64,000 nt of DNA from Stenogyne calaminthoides. Taxonomy: Eukaryota; Streptophyta; Magnoliopsida; Lamiales; Lamiaceae. Shown in pieces: positions 1 to 11,264 of the stretch. How positions within the stretch are numbered: position 1 is the first letter of the stretch; each line of letters opens with the position of its first letter. The stretch spans positions 3,853,638-3,917,637 of the forward strand of contig JBBCBC010000031.1 in NCBI GenBank assembly GCA_037126765.1. The letters run 5' to 3'. Position numbers and translations under genes: made by a program. The notes beneath the pieces were generated by a model that saw only the letters and a list, made by a program, of their open reading frames with translations, had not been told where the DNA came from and did not search any database.

Positions 1-789
1 ACTAACAAGCTCTTTAGCCTCTAGCCTGAGCGATGGGCGACATCACATAACCGATCTCCCGGATCAAGGGTCTCCTCAAGCGGCCCCAAAGATAACCATA
101 GTGGAGATAATGTAACTCCACCCGTTCGGGGTAATCTGTGTGAGGCTCAGATTCTAGGCCGCCAGCAAATGGGAGATGGTCGGGTGCAACGGGAAATGAA
201 TTCCAGCCGCCATGGTGGGCTCGTTCACAACAATCATGCCCGGGGGAGGCTGGTCGGCACTTTCATCAGAGGTCGCTGCATAGAAATGAACATCCTGCGG
301 CACTTTATGCAGACGGTAAGCGAAGCCCAGACATAGCTATCGAAAGCACCGACGTGTGCCTCCTCTCAGATGCAGCATATTGCGATGCTACCGACTTGTG
401 GTATTGGCCTTTCGTGTCGCTTATAAGAGGCAATCGATGGTATAACTTCGTAGTCGAAGACTTCATTTGATAAGCCCCATAATCAGCAGGCGGAGGGACT
501 CCGCCGGCGCCGCTGCCCTCGAGAAGTGGAAGAGAGGAGAATATATCAGGGAAGGAAGATGGGTAATCTCGTCCAACTCCTCCAAAAACCAGTTATCCAC
601 CGGTTCATCATTGGTGTCATCTTCCCTCCCGTCGCCCACGGACCGGGCCGAAGAACCCTCATTGTCATACCTCACGGCGGAGCCAAAGTTCAGACGGTGG
701 CGCTGAGCAATCGGGACATCATCCTCGGAGGAGGATGAAACTACCATGGGATGTGGGGCAGAAACAGAACTAGAAATTCCAAAAGCCAT
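1..789 (-). pseudogene. antisense additional ORF of a gypsy element (Transposase_28-like), partial and broken
   Basis: The minus strand is open from an ATG at 789 to 463 (108 aa, rich in Ser, Asp and Glu), then breaks. About 70-309, in another minus frame, reads as a recognisable block with GIHFPLHPTISHLLAA and, after a stop, ITPNGWSYIISTMVIF. The FPLHP...NGW pattern is that of plant proteins annotated as 'putative gypsy type transposon' (Pfam Transposase_28), as I know the family. The product runs off the left edge. A TATA box lies upstream at 945-952, and the unit is back to back with an LTR reading right. This matches antisense extra ORFs described between pol and the 3' LTR of Tat-lineage gypsy elements. 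Function unknown; no catalytic motif seen. Frameshifts and stops make it non-functional. The domain call is from pattern recognition only. Confidence 0.55.
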
Positions 790-944
790 GGAAAAGATGA
801 GAGATTGAAAAATATTTACCTGATTTCAAAGTCTGAAACCGAGAAAAATGAAGGATCTTCTTGACGAATTTAACCGGAAAAAGGGGAGAAATAAGAAGAC
901 ACTCGTAGGGGGGAAAAGGTGTTTGAAAACCAAATTCCCCTGCC

Positions 945-952
945 TATTTATA
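945..952 (-). promoter_or_regulatory. TATA box for the leftward antisense ORF
   Basis: The minus strand reads TATAAATA in a CT-rich context, about 155 nt upstream of the ATG at 789, with a pyrimidine-rich leader between. It is placed as expected for a leftward promoter. Inference from position only. Confidence 0.4.
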
Positions 953-1199
953 AAAGGAAGAGGAGGACCAAAGTGTAAATTTTCTATTGTTTGGGCCCCT
1001 CCGACAAATGAAGTCGCGAGATTCACGCGTGGAAGTCACCGCTGCATCCCATTGGACCCTCTGGCAGCGCCTCACGTCATCAGCCTGGCGAGCCATCATT
1101 TCAAATCTTCAAAAACCGAGGAAATCTGATGCGCCGATTCGTAAAATCGAGGTAACTTTTCGAATACTCGGGGTAGGAAGTCGTATTCCGGGGTAATCG

Positions 1200-1790
1200 T
1201 GAGATCAAGTCGATATCCCAATGCGTAGCATGGAATAAATTACTATCCCATGGTCCCTATAGTTGCATTCCAAGAGAAACATTCCGAGGTGGCGTCAGCA
1301 AAGGGAGGTCACCCTGAAAGGCGAAACACCCAAGTCGCAGAAACAGGGAGGTCGCGTAGTGACCTAAGCAGTTATCAAAGGTCGCAATGCGACATCCACC
1401 AGTAAAACGTCCAGGTCGGAGTCCGACCTAGAACAAGTAACGGATAATCAAATCCAATTAAGGAAAGTATCCGGCAAGCCAGCCAATCCGCCCGGGAATT
1501 ACATCCCCCGATTGGCGCTCATTAAAGAGGCGATCTCGAATCAGACCAAGGAAGAGGGCGATCTGCGGGACTGAAGGCACATAACAGGCGCTTTTCCTTA
1601 TGTAATCTCCCATCTAGAAGGCGGGATGTATAATATAAATAAACCGATAAGGTCACATTTATAAGGGTTGAACATCTTAGCAGTATAGGCAAATATATTA
1701 TACACTTATACCTGGTTTGGATGCCCCCGGACGTAGTGTAATTCAAAGGATGAACCGGGTCATCAATTGTCGTGTTTCCTTTACAGCTTT
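1200..1790 (+). mobile_element. LTR of a Ty3/gypsy element (probably Tat-like), boundaries unsure
   Basis: The stretch has a rightward TATA box (TATAAATAA at 1635-1643) followed about 85 nt later by GCCCCCGGACGTAG and a GAACCGGGTCATC block. This arrangement is typical of the R-U5 region of plant gypsy LTRs. Short GGTCGC.../...GCGACC motifs recur at 1350-1430. I could not fix the TG and CA ends; the right end is probably between 1785 and 1830. With the antisense ORF to the left, it is best read as the 3' LTR. It is joined directly to copia sequence at about 1850, so one partner was truncated. Confidence 0.4.
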
Positions 1791-1859
1791 TGACTGTTAT
1801 TAGCTATTTTATTTGTTAAATTCATTGTTAAACTATGCAGATTTTAGCTAGTTACAACA

Positions 1860-4105
1860 CTTGTCTTCCAACATTCTTATGGGATACGCGTTACAAACCT
1901 CAATTTACATTCTGAATAGGATTCCATCTAAATCGGTTGAGCATACACCATATGAACCATGGTGTGGCAAGAAGCCAAATTTTACACATATCTAACATGG
2001 GGTTGCCCCGTGATTGTGAAAAGAATGCTTACCGACAAGTTGGAATTCAAAGATGAAAAGGGTTACTTTGTGGGATATCCTAAAGAAACTAAAGGATATT
2101 ACTTCTATCTACCTGAGAAATAATCAGTGATTATTTCTAGGCAGACCAAGTTCCTCGAAGAAGACTATGTCTTTAAGGAATAAGGTCGTAAGCTGATAGA
2201 ACTTGAAGAAATTCAAGAACCACAAATTAACAAAGAGACTGATATATTGTCAAAGCAACATGACAAGGAATCGGTGGGAGCATTCAACAACTTTCACAGT
2301 GGGAGTCTTTCACTAGGTGATCGTCTTTCAACTAGTGGGAGCGTAATTGGAGTAGGCTTGTCAGTGCAAGAACCTCCAAGTGGGCTGAATGAGAACAACA
2401 TATTTCAAACTCCTGCCCAAGAGGCTTTGAAAGTGTAGCTCTTGAGGACTCTCCGGACATTGATGAAATCAACGCACCACAAAATTTTCACGATCAGAAT
2501 GTACAGCCTGCACAACCACAGCTCCGTAAGTCAATTAGGAATCGTAATACGCCCGTTAGATACGGTTACCTCTTGGAGGAACTCATTAATGTGGACATAC
2601 CGGAAAAGGATGATTCTAATACTTATTCTGAAGTAATATCAGATATTGATTCAGGGAAGTGGCATGAAGCCATGAAATTCGAGATGGACTCGATGTACAC
2701 CAATCAAGTCTAGGACTTGGTTGAGTTGCCTAAAGGGGTTAGACCCATATGTTGCGATTGGGTCTTCAAGCACAAGACTGGTGCAAATGGCAAAGTACAA
2801 ACCTACAAAGCTAGGATGGTGGCAAAGGATTATAGTCAACGCGAAGGCATTGACTGTGATGAGACCTTCTCACCAGTTGCAAAGATCAAGTCCATTCGAA
2901 TTTTACTTGTGATAGCAACACACTAAGATGGATGTCAAAATAGCTTTCCTCGATGGAAACATTGATAAGGAAGTGTTTATGACTCAATTGGAAGGTTTTA
3001 TATCTAAGACAAACTCTAATCTAGTATGCAAGCTAAAGAGATATATTTATGGATTGAAGCAAGCTTCTAGGAGTTGGAATATCCAATTTGATATCAGAAA
3101 TTCGGAATATCCTTGCGTTTATCGTAGACGCAACGGGAAGAATATTGTTTTTATAATCGTATATGTCGACGACATATTGATTTGAGAAACAATATCCCGT
3201 TAATGCAGTCCGTTGAAGATTGGTTGTCGAAGACCTTCATGATGAAGGATCTTTGTGAAGCCTGCTACATCTTGGGGATCAAGATCCACAGGGATAGATC
3301 CAAGAGGATATTGAGGCCGTCACAGTCCACATATGTAGATAAGGTGTTGAAGCGTTTTGCGATAGAGGACTCTAAGAGAGGGTCTCTATCGGCAAATCAT
3401 GGGATAAAGCTGTCAAAGAAGGATTGTCCTTCTGTTGAAGTTGATATCAAGCACATGAAAGATGTCCCATATGCATATGCAATTGGGTCAATCATGTACG
3501 TCATGACTTACACTAGGTCAAACGTGGCCTACGCTATCAACATCACTGATAGACATCAACAGAATCCGAGTGAGTCTCACTGGATTGCTGTCAAGACCAT
3601 TCTGAAGTATCTTAGACGAACTAAAGAATGTTTCCTTGTCTATAGTGGACAGTCAGAAATGGTAGTCACTGGTTATGCTGACACAAGTTTCCAATCTGAC
3701 TATGATGATTACAAATCACGGTTAGATTACATTTAACTCTCAATAATAAGGCGGTCGGTTGAAATAGTTCCAAGCAAAAGGACCGCAGATTCAACAGAAG
3801 CTTCAAGGAGACTGTCTGGATTTTATAGTTCTTAAGAGAAGTAGGGGTAGTTCCGAGTGCCAGTTGTCTAATAAAGTTTTATTGAGACAACACTGGTGCG
3901 ATTGCGCAAGCAAAGGAACCGAGATCAACAAGCATAAACGAGCATGTACATAGACTTATCATTTGATCCGGGAGATCATAACAATAGGAGAAATATAATT
4001 AAAATGTATTCCCACATATTTAATTTGGCAGATCTTTTCACCAAAACACTGAGTGTTCATGTACACACTAGACATTTGATGGTCAAGGGGTTAGACATGT
4101 AAGTG
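1860..4105 (+). pseudogene. Ty1/copia pol remnant (end of integrase, RT, RNase H)
   Basis: The plus strand encodes the 3' half of a copia polyprotein in several frames. The C-terminal end of integrase is at about 1880-2180 (ILNRIPSKSVEHTPYEPW, then GYFVGYPKETKGYYFYLPEK). RT spans about 2717-3185, with a KARMVAKDYSQREGIDCDET block, MDVKIAFLDGN, YGLKQASRSW and the catalytic YVDDILI at 3160-3183. RNase H and its connection follow at 3186-4100 (YILGIKIHRDRS, then GSIMYVMTYTRSNVAYAI). Gag, protease and most of integrase are absent. A stop follows YVDDILI and others interrupt the linker, so it is dead. The purine tract at 4120-4130 leads straight into the 3' LTR. Lineage within copia not assigned. 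Confidence 0.85.
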
Positions 4106-4130
4106 ATTGACTCTAGTCCAAGTGGGAGAT

Positions 4131-5727
4131 TGTTATTGTTAGTGTCCTAGAGACAATCTATTATAAGGACATAATACTCGATGATATTCAGTTTGATTTA
4201 ATATTATAGTTCATTTAATATTAATGTATGTCAATACACTTGTTTGAATATTATGTTTGATTGTTTGCATTTATTCGTACAAGTGTTCCCATGAGTCATT
4301 GTTGTCATTGGGGTTGTGAGAACTCAGATGACTTAAGCATGATTCTCAAATAGCCCCGATCAAGGATCATCAAGAATGGGATATTGATGATGCAATGAAG
4401 ATTATTTTGCAATCTGCATCATACTCTTAGAGAGTGTAGTAAGATCTCACTTACTACGAGATACTAGGTATCTCATGATGGATGCACAAATACCTTAGAG
4501 GGTATTGGTATACCCATCCGAGAAACCGTTTGATGTATTTCCACTATATGTGTCTACGGATATCTCGATTAGTGGGAGCGATGCAATACTCCTTTGACTT
4601 GAGGTCAATACACACAATATGTGTGGGATGATGAACTTTGACCATGACCGACGCTTGCACCCTTCCATGGGTAGATATGGCTTGGATTTGGTTCATCACG
4701 AAGTGCATGTGCGTGGTAGTTGAGCCAAGAAAAGGATTCATTCCTCAAAGTGGATTTAGAGAGAATACTCATCTTCTCGTCATAATTGGATCTAAGTCAT
4801 CGGCCGATGCACGTCAACTTAGACTTTATGGCTAAGTGTGACATACATGATCAATTAGTGATTAGAGATAAATTGATTAAGTTATTTGAATAGACACTTC
4901 ATCATGTTCAAGACTTAATCGAGTATTCGCGAATGAAAGGAGGGAACCGTAATAGCCCATGTTTCAGTTACAGGTAGTTGCACTTTCTCGCAACGTAACT
5001 CATATATTGAGAATGTCTGATTTATTGTCTAGGGTTCAATTAAGACCGTTAGTTTGACTAATTGCTCGATATATGAGGGCATATGGGTCACACAACAAGT
5101 AATTCCCTTTGACGGATTATAGTTGGTTGATTAAGTATTAAAATGGATTTAATATTTAATTTATGGAGAAGTAATTAATAATAGATTAATTTGGAATTAA
5201 TTATTATTAATATTTAATTAAATTGGATTTAATTAAACAAGTATTCCCAATAATAATATTTGGAATATTATTGTAGGATTTAATATATATGGAAACAAAT
5301 CGTAGAGATTTGTCATATATGGAATTTAAATCCGTAGAGATTTATATTTATGGAATTAAATTAAAGAAGTTTAATTTAATTAATTAAAAGGATTTTAATT
5401 TCCCAACATGCTAGCTTAGGTTTTAAGCTGGGTCTCCCTATATATATTAGCTCTTGGGATTTCACAAAAAGTTTTTACACTTCACAATTTCTCCATAAAA
5501 TTAAGAGTTGGATTTTCCTAGCTGATTCGACTCGAAATTCAACACTGGCAAATCCGTGCAGATTTGTTGAAGGGGATTACGTGGATATTATAGTAGAAGA
5601 ATTTTCTCTAGTTACTGTAAGTTTACTCGTTACGATTATTGTAATCGTTGTACGCAATAATGTGTTCATTGTTGGTGAACTGTCTTTCCGTATGTTTTAC
5701 GTGATTATGTGCCTCTAAATTCCAACA
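4131..5727 (+). mobile_element. 3' LTR of the truncated copia element
   Basis: It starts TGTTATTG directly after the purine tract AAGTGGGAGAT and ends CCAACA at 5727, giving 1597 bp. A TATA-like TATATATATTA near 5440 lies about 290 bp before the end, as expected for U3-R-U5. No 5' LTR partner is in the window, so boundaries rest on the polypurine tract and the TG...CA ends. Its length fits the long LTRs of several plant copia lineages. Confidence 0.7.
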
Positions 5728-5854
5728 GTTACTACAAGTAAGGACCCTTGAAACATGACCCGTGGGTCACAAGGATAAGCACATAATCCCAGAGGGAAAA
5801 ATTCATGGATTATATGCTGGTCGAATTGGGTCAAACACATTTTTTTATAAAATT

Positions 5855-6266
5855 CGCGCAAAAGCAGAACTCGCTCCCAGATTTGTGTTACTATAAGGGA
5901 AAACATGTGTTACTATAAGTACATGTATGTGATACTGCAATGACAAATAACACAATGGTTTTTTAGTGCAAATATATGTTTGTAGGGTATTGAAAATTGT
6001 GTTACTATATGGTCAAGATGTGTTACTATGAAGAGAAATGTGTGTTACTGTATGAACAAAAAGACGCCCCTTTAATTTTCATATGCTTCCCCCTCTGCTT
6101 TTTATCTGCTTCTCCTTTTGATTTGTAACCAATTGTCATAAGTAATGAGCCAAACAACCAGATTACACCATTGAATTAGTAAAAAAAAAAAAATCATCAT
6201 CACGTAGTAACACATCATTATCTTTATAGGAATCCAGTCCGGGAGCGAATTTCCTATTTTGCCTTT
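5855..6266. mobile_element. MITE-like element with TGTTACTATA subterminal repeats
   Basis: Imperfect inverted repeats bound it: GCAAAAGCAGAACTCGCTCC on the left (5859-5878) and CGGGAGCGAATTTCCTATTT on the right (6240-6259). Inside, the motif GTGTTACTATA or a close variant occurs several times (for example about 5885, 5907, 6000, 6017, 6044), and its complement AGTAACACA lies just inside the right end (6206-6214). I did not find a convincing target duplication. A Mutator-like origin is possible but not shown. Confidence 0.4.
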
Positions 6267-6636
6267 TCGTGGATTTTTTTTTTAAAGAAAAAATTCACTT
6301 GACCCCTGTTTGACGCACACAAGATCAGTAAATTTTCAGCTCCTTTCTGTTTTAACTAACATTTCACAGGAAAGTCTCCCATTTCAAATTAAAGGCAAAG
6401 AGAATACAAATAAAAATGTAAGATACACAAACATGTAACAGAAGAAATAATTCGATCCTCTGTAATTCAAAAAGTAAAATAATGTTTTAATGGAAGAACA
6501 TAGTAGTGATTTTATAGGAGAAATAAGTTTAGAAAAAAAAAATGTAATTCAAATATAGTGTATATGAAAAAATAATTGAAAATTAGATTAATTCTAAATA
6601 ATATATAGAATATAGATAAAAAAAATTTAAATGATA

Positions 6637-6925
6637 CACCCTCCATTTTTAATTAGATGTTGTTTTAGCCTTTTGAAATATTTTTAAAATAGATGTCGTT
6701 TCTGGATTTTATCCCCATTTATCTCATATTTACCCTTAATATGGTAATTTTAAATTTCAAATTTCCTATAAAAATATTATATGTATATTTTTTCAGCTAA
6801 TAACAATTGTTGTTAAGAATATTTAAATAATATTAATTAAGGTTAATTTTGAAAAAAAAAATATGTCATTATTTTGTCTTAAAAAATTAACCCCAGAATG
6901 ACATCTATTAAAAAATGGAGGGAAT
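6637..6925. mobile_element. Stowaway-type MITE
   Basis: The ends are CACCCTCCATTTTTAATTAG and, inverted, CTATTAAAAAATGGAGGGAA, so they pair as a terminal inverted repeat of about 25 bp with the CTCC...GGAG signature of Stowaway elements. The inside is AT-rich and non-coding. Flanking TA dinucleotides fit a TA target site. Confidence 0.65.
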
Positions 6926-7502
6926 AATATTTATTACATGAAAATGTTGGTATTAATGACAGAATCATTCATCATTTACTTTTATTAATAAATCGCATTG
7001 AAATGTTGGAATTTAAGACAAAATCATTCATCACTTACTTTTATTATTAACAAATTGCATGAAGATATTAAACATTTAATTTGCGTACAACTTTTTAATT
7101 CTAAAGGATGGGAATTTTAGATAAAATTTACTTTTCAAATATTAAGTTAAATTATAATAAGGTTTAAATAATATATATATCTTTAGTAGTTACCTAGTAA
7201 TTATCCATTATTATTTATTTCACATAATTTTTTCCCAATTTGGTTCATTATATTTTCCAAATTATAAATTATTATTTATTTGAGTTTTTTTTTTTCCAAT
7301 TCGGCAATAATTTTGGTAGAAAAAATAAATGGTTTCTAAATTTAGGCCTATTATATAGAATATTTATAAAAAATTATATATGTGAATAAATTAATTAAAA
7401 TTAAAATAATTTAAAAGAAAAAAGGTAGTAAATGTACGGTTTATATAATATCAGTGTACCACACAATATTCCCAGAAATAAGGGATGGAATCAAAACGTG
7501 CG

Positions 7503-7511
7503 CATATATAA
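7503..7511 (+). promoter_or_regulatory. TATA box of the cyclin gene
   Basis: CATATATAA lies about 90 nt upstream of the chosen ATG (7599). With transcription starting about 30 nt downstream (near 7535) the 5' leader would be about 65 nt. An in-frame ATG at 7542 would then be almost at the cap, which is one reason to prefer 7599. Confidence 0.45.
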
Positions 7512-7512
7512 T

Positions 7513-7520
7513 TTTGGCGG
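7513..7520 (+). promoter_or_regulatory. E2F-like binding site upstream of the cyclin gene
   Basis: TTTGGCGG fits the E2F consensus WTTSSCSS and sits immediately after the TATA box. E2F control is known for many plant G1/S genes. Whether this single 8-bp match is used is inference. Confidence 0.4.
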
Positions 7521-7598
7521 CAGTAATTTCGCAACTGCTCTTTGAGTCTGAATATTTTTCTGAATCTCTGTAATATTTATCACTTACTAAAAATCAAA

Positions 7599-10406
7599 AT
7601 GTACTTATTGGCTGATTTTTTGTGTGAAGAAGATGATTCCGTTTTGTACAGTCCCTTTGATGACACACACCAAAACCTGCCGTTTTGTTCTGAATCTGAC
7701 TTTGATTTTATCCAACTGCAGTTCCAGAAAGAAAAGAATTTTCGAGCGGGAAATAATCAGAATTTTGCGACTGGTTGGTTCAAATCTGCCCGTTTGGATG
7801 CAATCAAGTGGATTCTTCAAGTGGGTTTTTTCTTAATTCTTTTTTCTTTTGTTTTTTTGGAAAATTGGAGATAGGTAATGTAAAAAGACAAACTTAAAAT
7901 TTGTTTACTGGGTAAAATTGGATCTATACTAACACCATGATATTCATTAGCAGATACCTTTTACCTTTATTTAAATAAACTAATATGTAATATTTGCACC
8001 CATAAATGGTATGGTATTAGTTTATAAGTGTAAAGGTAATAGTTGATAAATGTTACGGTATTATTTTGTAAATGCAATGTTATTTTTTTCATATTGTGAA
8101 CAAGTTTTCTTAATTTTTTTTCGCGAATATTAATTTTTTGTCCGGTAACTTTGACTAATTTTGATCGTGGTCCTATTAATTTACGCGTTTTGATCGAGGT
8201 CTTATAAATTTTACAAAATTCAATTTTTTCATCTTGTCGCCTGCTAGTTACGTGCTACAGGACTAAAATATCGAATTTTGTAAAGTTATAGGACCAAGAT
8301 CAAAATCCGTAAATTATTAGCAAGTGATGGGACGAAAAAGTCGAATTTTATAAAGTTATAGGACCAAGATCAAAATTCACAAATTAGTAAGACCACGATC
8401 AAAATGGATCAAAATTACAGGACAAAAAAGATAATTTTCCCTTATTTTTTCTTTTGTTTTTTGGAAAATTGGAGATATCTAATCTAAAAAGAAACTTTTA
8501 AAATTTGTTTATTGTGTAAAGGTATCAGTTGATAAATACTAATTCCTCCGTCCCGCTATGTTTGTCACGTTTTCTTTTTATGGGTGTCCCGCTATGTTCG
8601 TCACATTCCATAAAAGGAAAAAACAACACTCCTATTACCTATTGTTTTAATATTATTCCCCTCACTTTTCATCCCAACTATCCCACATACCTTCACTTAT
8701 CATTCATTAAATACTATAAAAATTCACTATCTATTATTTTAATGTTATTTTTTAAACCATTCAACAAAAAGAAACGTGATAAACATAGAGGGAGTATGAT
8801 ATTAGTTTATAAATATAAAATGTCGAATTTTGTAAAGTTATAAGACCAAGATAAAAATCCATAAATTATTAGCAAGTGATAGGACGAAAAAGTCAAATTT
8901 TGTAAAGTGATAGGACCAAGATCAAAATTCATAAATTAGTAAGACCACGATCAAAATAGGTTAAAATTACGGGACAAAAAAGATAATTTTCCCTGAAAAT
9001 TGGAGATATCTAATCTAAAAGAAACCTTTAAAATTTGTTTATTGTGTAAAGGTATCAGTTGATAAATATTATGGTATTAATTTATAAATATAAATATATC
9101 CGTTGATAAATGTTACGGTATTAATTTATACATATAACATTATCAATTTCATATTGTGAACATGTTTCCTCCACTAACTCATATTAAAAAGAATCTTTGT
9201 TCAATTTGTTTGCAGAAAATGAGTATTTTTGGATATTGTTACAATACTGCCTATCTCTCACTGATTTATTTTGATCGTTATCTTGCAAGAAGAATAACCC
9301 CATTACCTGTGAGTATGAACTTGCCTTTTTCTTTGTAATAAAATGATACAAGCAATATTTCTTGATAGGATAATTTTGTGTTGTTTTGTATAATGTGGGG
9401 CATAGGATGGAGATGTGTCATTTATTCAAAATTTATCGGCTGTATGTTTATGTTTGGCTGCAAAAATGGAGGAAACCTATGCACAATCAATCAAAGATTA
9501 CATGGGACACGAGATTGATATAAGTTTGTTTCAAAAAAGGGAAATAAAAGTTCTTAAAAAGTTGGATTGGAAAATGATTTCTGCTACTCCTTTTACTTAT
9601 CTCAATTATTTCGCCTCCAAATTCTGCCAAGATAATAAAGGATTGATAATTCGATCGGCGGAATTGATCTTGGCAATAATGGAAGGTAATATATTACTTA
9701 GAAATGCAATTATTTCTTTCATTTTAGACAAATTCTCAATATAATGTTAGATAAATATTATATGCAGAGATTAATGTAGCAGAAAATCGGCCATCAATTA
9801 TTGCAGCAGTTGCCATTTTAGCAGAGCAAGATCATAATTTGACCAAAACCGAAGTGGAGAATAAGATTGATTCGATCACATCATGGGGGTCTTATGAAAA
9901 AGTGAGTTATTTTTTATTTTTGTAATTCGATCATTGATAAATTTATGAAAGGGTGTTGCTAAATGGTAGGAATCAACCCCGGGTGAAAATGGTAAAATGA
10001 CATAATTACCCTTAATGAAATCGTGATAATTTCAATTTTTATGAATCATATACACCATAAACACTAAATAATGAACCCTAAATCGTAGCATATTGGTGAG
10101 GGTGATGCATGAATCGGTAGGGTATAAAAAATTTCATTTAAAAGTCTTAAGGTAAATTTACACACCCAAATGTGTTCACCCCATTTAGCTTTACCGTTTA
10201 TGAAATATGTGTATATTGATAATCTTAAACTTTCCTCATTTAAATAGGAACATGCGTTCACCTGCTATTGTATAATGCAACAAGTTGTTCTTAAGGTAAA
10301 AACCCCAAAATCTGATATTTTCACCAATTTAAGGTCATCGAAAGGCGCCAGAAGAAAACTAGATTTAGATGACCGTGATGATCAAAGTCCTGCACTTCAA
10401 TCATAA
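7599..10406 (+). CDS. CYCD5: D-type cyclin, CYCD5-like (five exons)
   Basis: Exons by GT-AG rules: 7599-7820, 9216-9308, 9406-9685, 9768-9901 and 10248-10406 (stop TAA), 888 nt, 295 aa. D-type cyclins activate CDKA and drive RBR phosphorylation at G1/S in the nucleus. Residues 7-11 (FLCEE) are an F-x-C-x-E variant of the RBR-binding LxCxE motif, followed by acidic residues. The N-terminal cyclin box runs from about residue 62 (ARLDAIKWILQ) through NTAYLSLIYFDRYLARR (84-100) to LCLAAKMEE (120-128). LKKLDWKM...TPFTYLNYF follows in the box's second half. The C-terminal fold is short, and the tail has GARRKLDLDDRDDQSP, matching the tail of Arabidopsis CYCD5;1 as I remember it. All junctions keep frame and no stop is present. 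The ATG at 7599 is preferred over 7542 because of the TATA spacing. Subfamily is an inference. Confidence 0.9.
8134..8429. mobile_element. MITE with long inverted repeats in cyclin intron 1
   Basis: The left arm TTTTTTGTCC...TTTTGATCGTGGTCCTA is repeated inverted on the right (...ACCACGATCAAAAT, then GGACAAAAAA). The arms are each over 100 nt with modest divergence, so the unit could fold into one long hairpin. Part of its right arm is duplicated at 8822-8985. Superfamily not assigned. Confidence 0.55.
8540..8797. mobile_element. Stowaway-type MITE in cyclin intron 1
   Basis: Ends CCTCCGTCCCGCTATGTTTG and, inverted, AAACATAGAGGGAGTATG form the usual CTCC...GGAG terminal repeat. It separates the two copies of the flanking GGTATCAGTTGATAAATA-containing duplication. 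Confidence 0.6.
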
Positions 10407-11264
10407 TCAAGTTTGACTCTTTTAATTCCATTTTAAAATATTTTTTGTACACTAGTTGCACTTAATTAATTATAGTGTATATGTACACAATTAGTATTTT
10501 TCAGTGAAAATAATTAATGCAACTAATATCTAACACCGTTCAATATCATTCAATACAAATAATTAATATTGTTAAAAATTGGTATTGATTTATATGATAT
10601 GTACAAAACTTGCCTAAACGTCGAAAGGGGAAAATATTTGTTCTTTCGAGTAATACCCAATAAGATTTAGGTTTAATATCAATTTTCGAGTAACTTTTTT
10701 TTATCGATTTATAATTTTTTTTTATCCGATTGCAACATATAATATGCTTTTATCAAATTGGACTCTAAAGGTTTTCAATATTTCACATTGGACAGTTGTA
10801 AATTGATAAAAAATAAAAATGTACATGTTACAGTGAGCATAGTATAATTTTTTTTTATCAGATTGCTACCTGCAGTCGGATTAAAAAATTGTATATTGCA
10901 AATTGATATTAACTCAAAAATTTAATTAACATAATTCGTGTACAACAAACTAATAAAAATTTAAAATTTGAAATACCTTCAGAAAATTTTTGAAACAACT
11001 ATCAATTTTAATTGATTCTATTAGGTATCTATATCTTTCTGTGAAAATTTATATATATATTCTACATTTTATGGGATATACACCAAGTAGCATATATGAT
11101 TTTTTTTTTTTTTTTGTGTTTTTTTTTCATGGGATATAGCCTTGGGTTAAGAAGATCTTATTCATATTTATATATATGTTTTACATTTTATGGGATATAT
11201 ATCAAGTAGTATATATGATTCTTTTTTGTGTTTTTTTCGTGGGTAAAATATGAAAATGTATTAT
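10407..11264. other. intergenic DNA 3' of the cyclin gene
   Basis: AT-rich and without a credible ORF. The last 220 bp contain a diverged tandem duplication: a unit with TACATTTTATGGGATATA, CAAGTAG, TATATATGATT and a T-run occurs at about 11058-11145 and 11177-11245. A third partial unit appears beyond the gypsy insertion at 19380-19420, so the insertion hit the tandem array. Confidence 0.55.

Larger units (their letters stand above)
5728..7498. other. intergenic DNA between the copia LTR and the cyclin promoter
   Basis: AT-rich and without a credible coding region. It contains two MITE-like inverted-repeat elements (5855-6266 and 6637-6925). Otherwise there are homopolymer runs and short A/T tracts. 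I see nothing else in it. Confidence 0.6.
7821..9215 (+). other. intron 1 of the cyclin gene, enlarged by repeats
   Basis: 1395 bp between GT at 7821 and AG at 9215, against 97, 82 and 346 bp for the other introns. It holds a long-inverted-repeat MITE (8134-8429), a Stowaway MITE (8540-8797), and a direct duplication in which the right half of the first MITE plus a GGAGATATCTAATCTAAAA block recurs at about 8822-9080. A weaker third copy of the GGAGATA block lies at 7866. Confidence 0.7.

Noticed and set aside
7542..7598. Upstream in-frame ATG of the cyclin (19 extra residues)
   Set aside because: It would start only a few nt after the transcription start predicted from the TATA box, and the extra residues precede a motif that is normally near the N-terminus.
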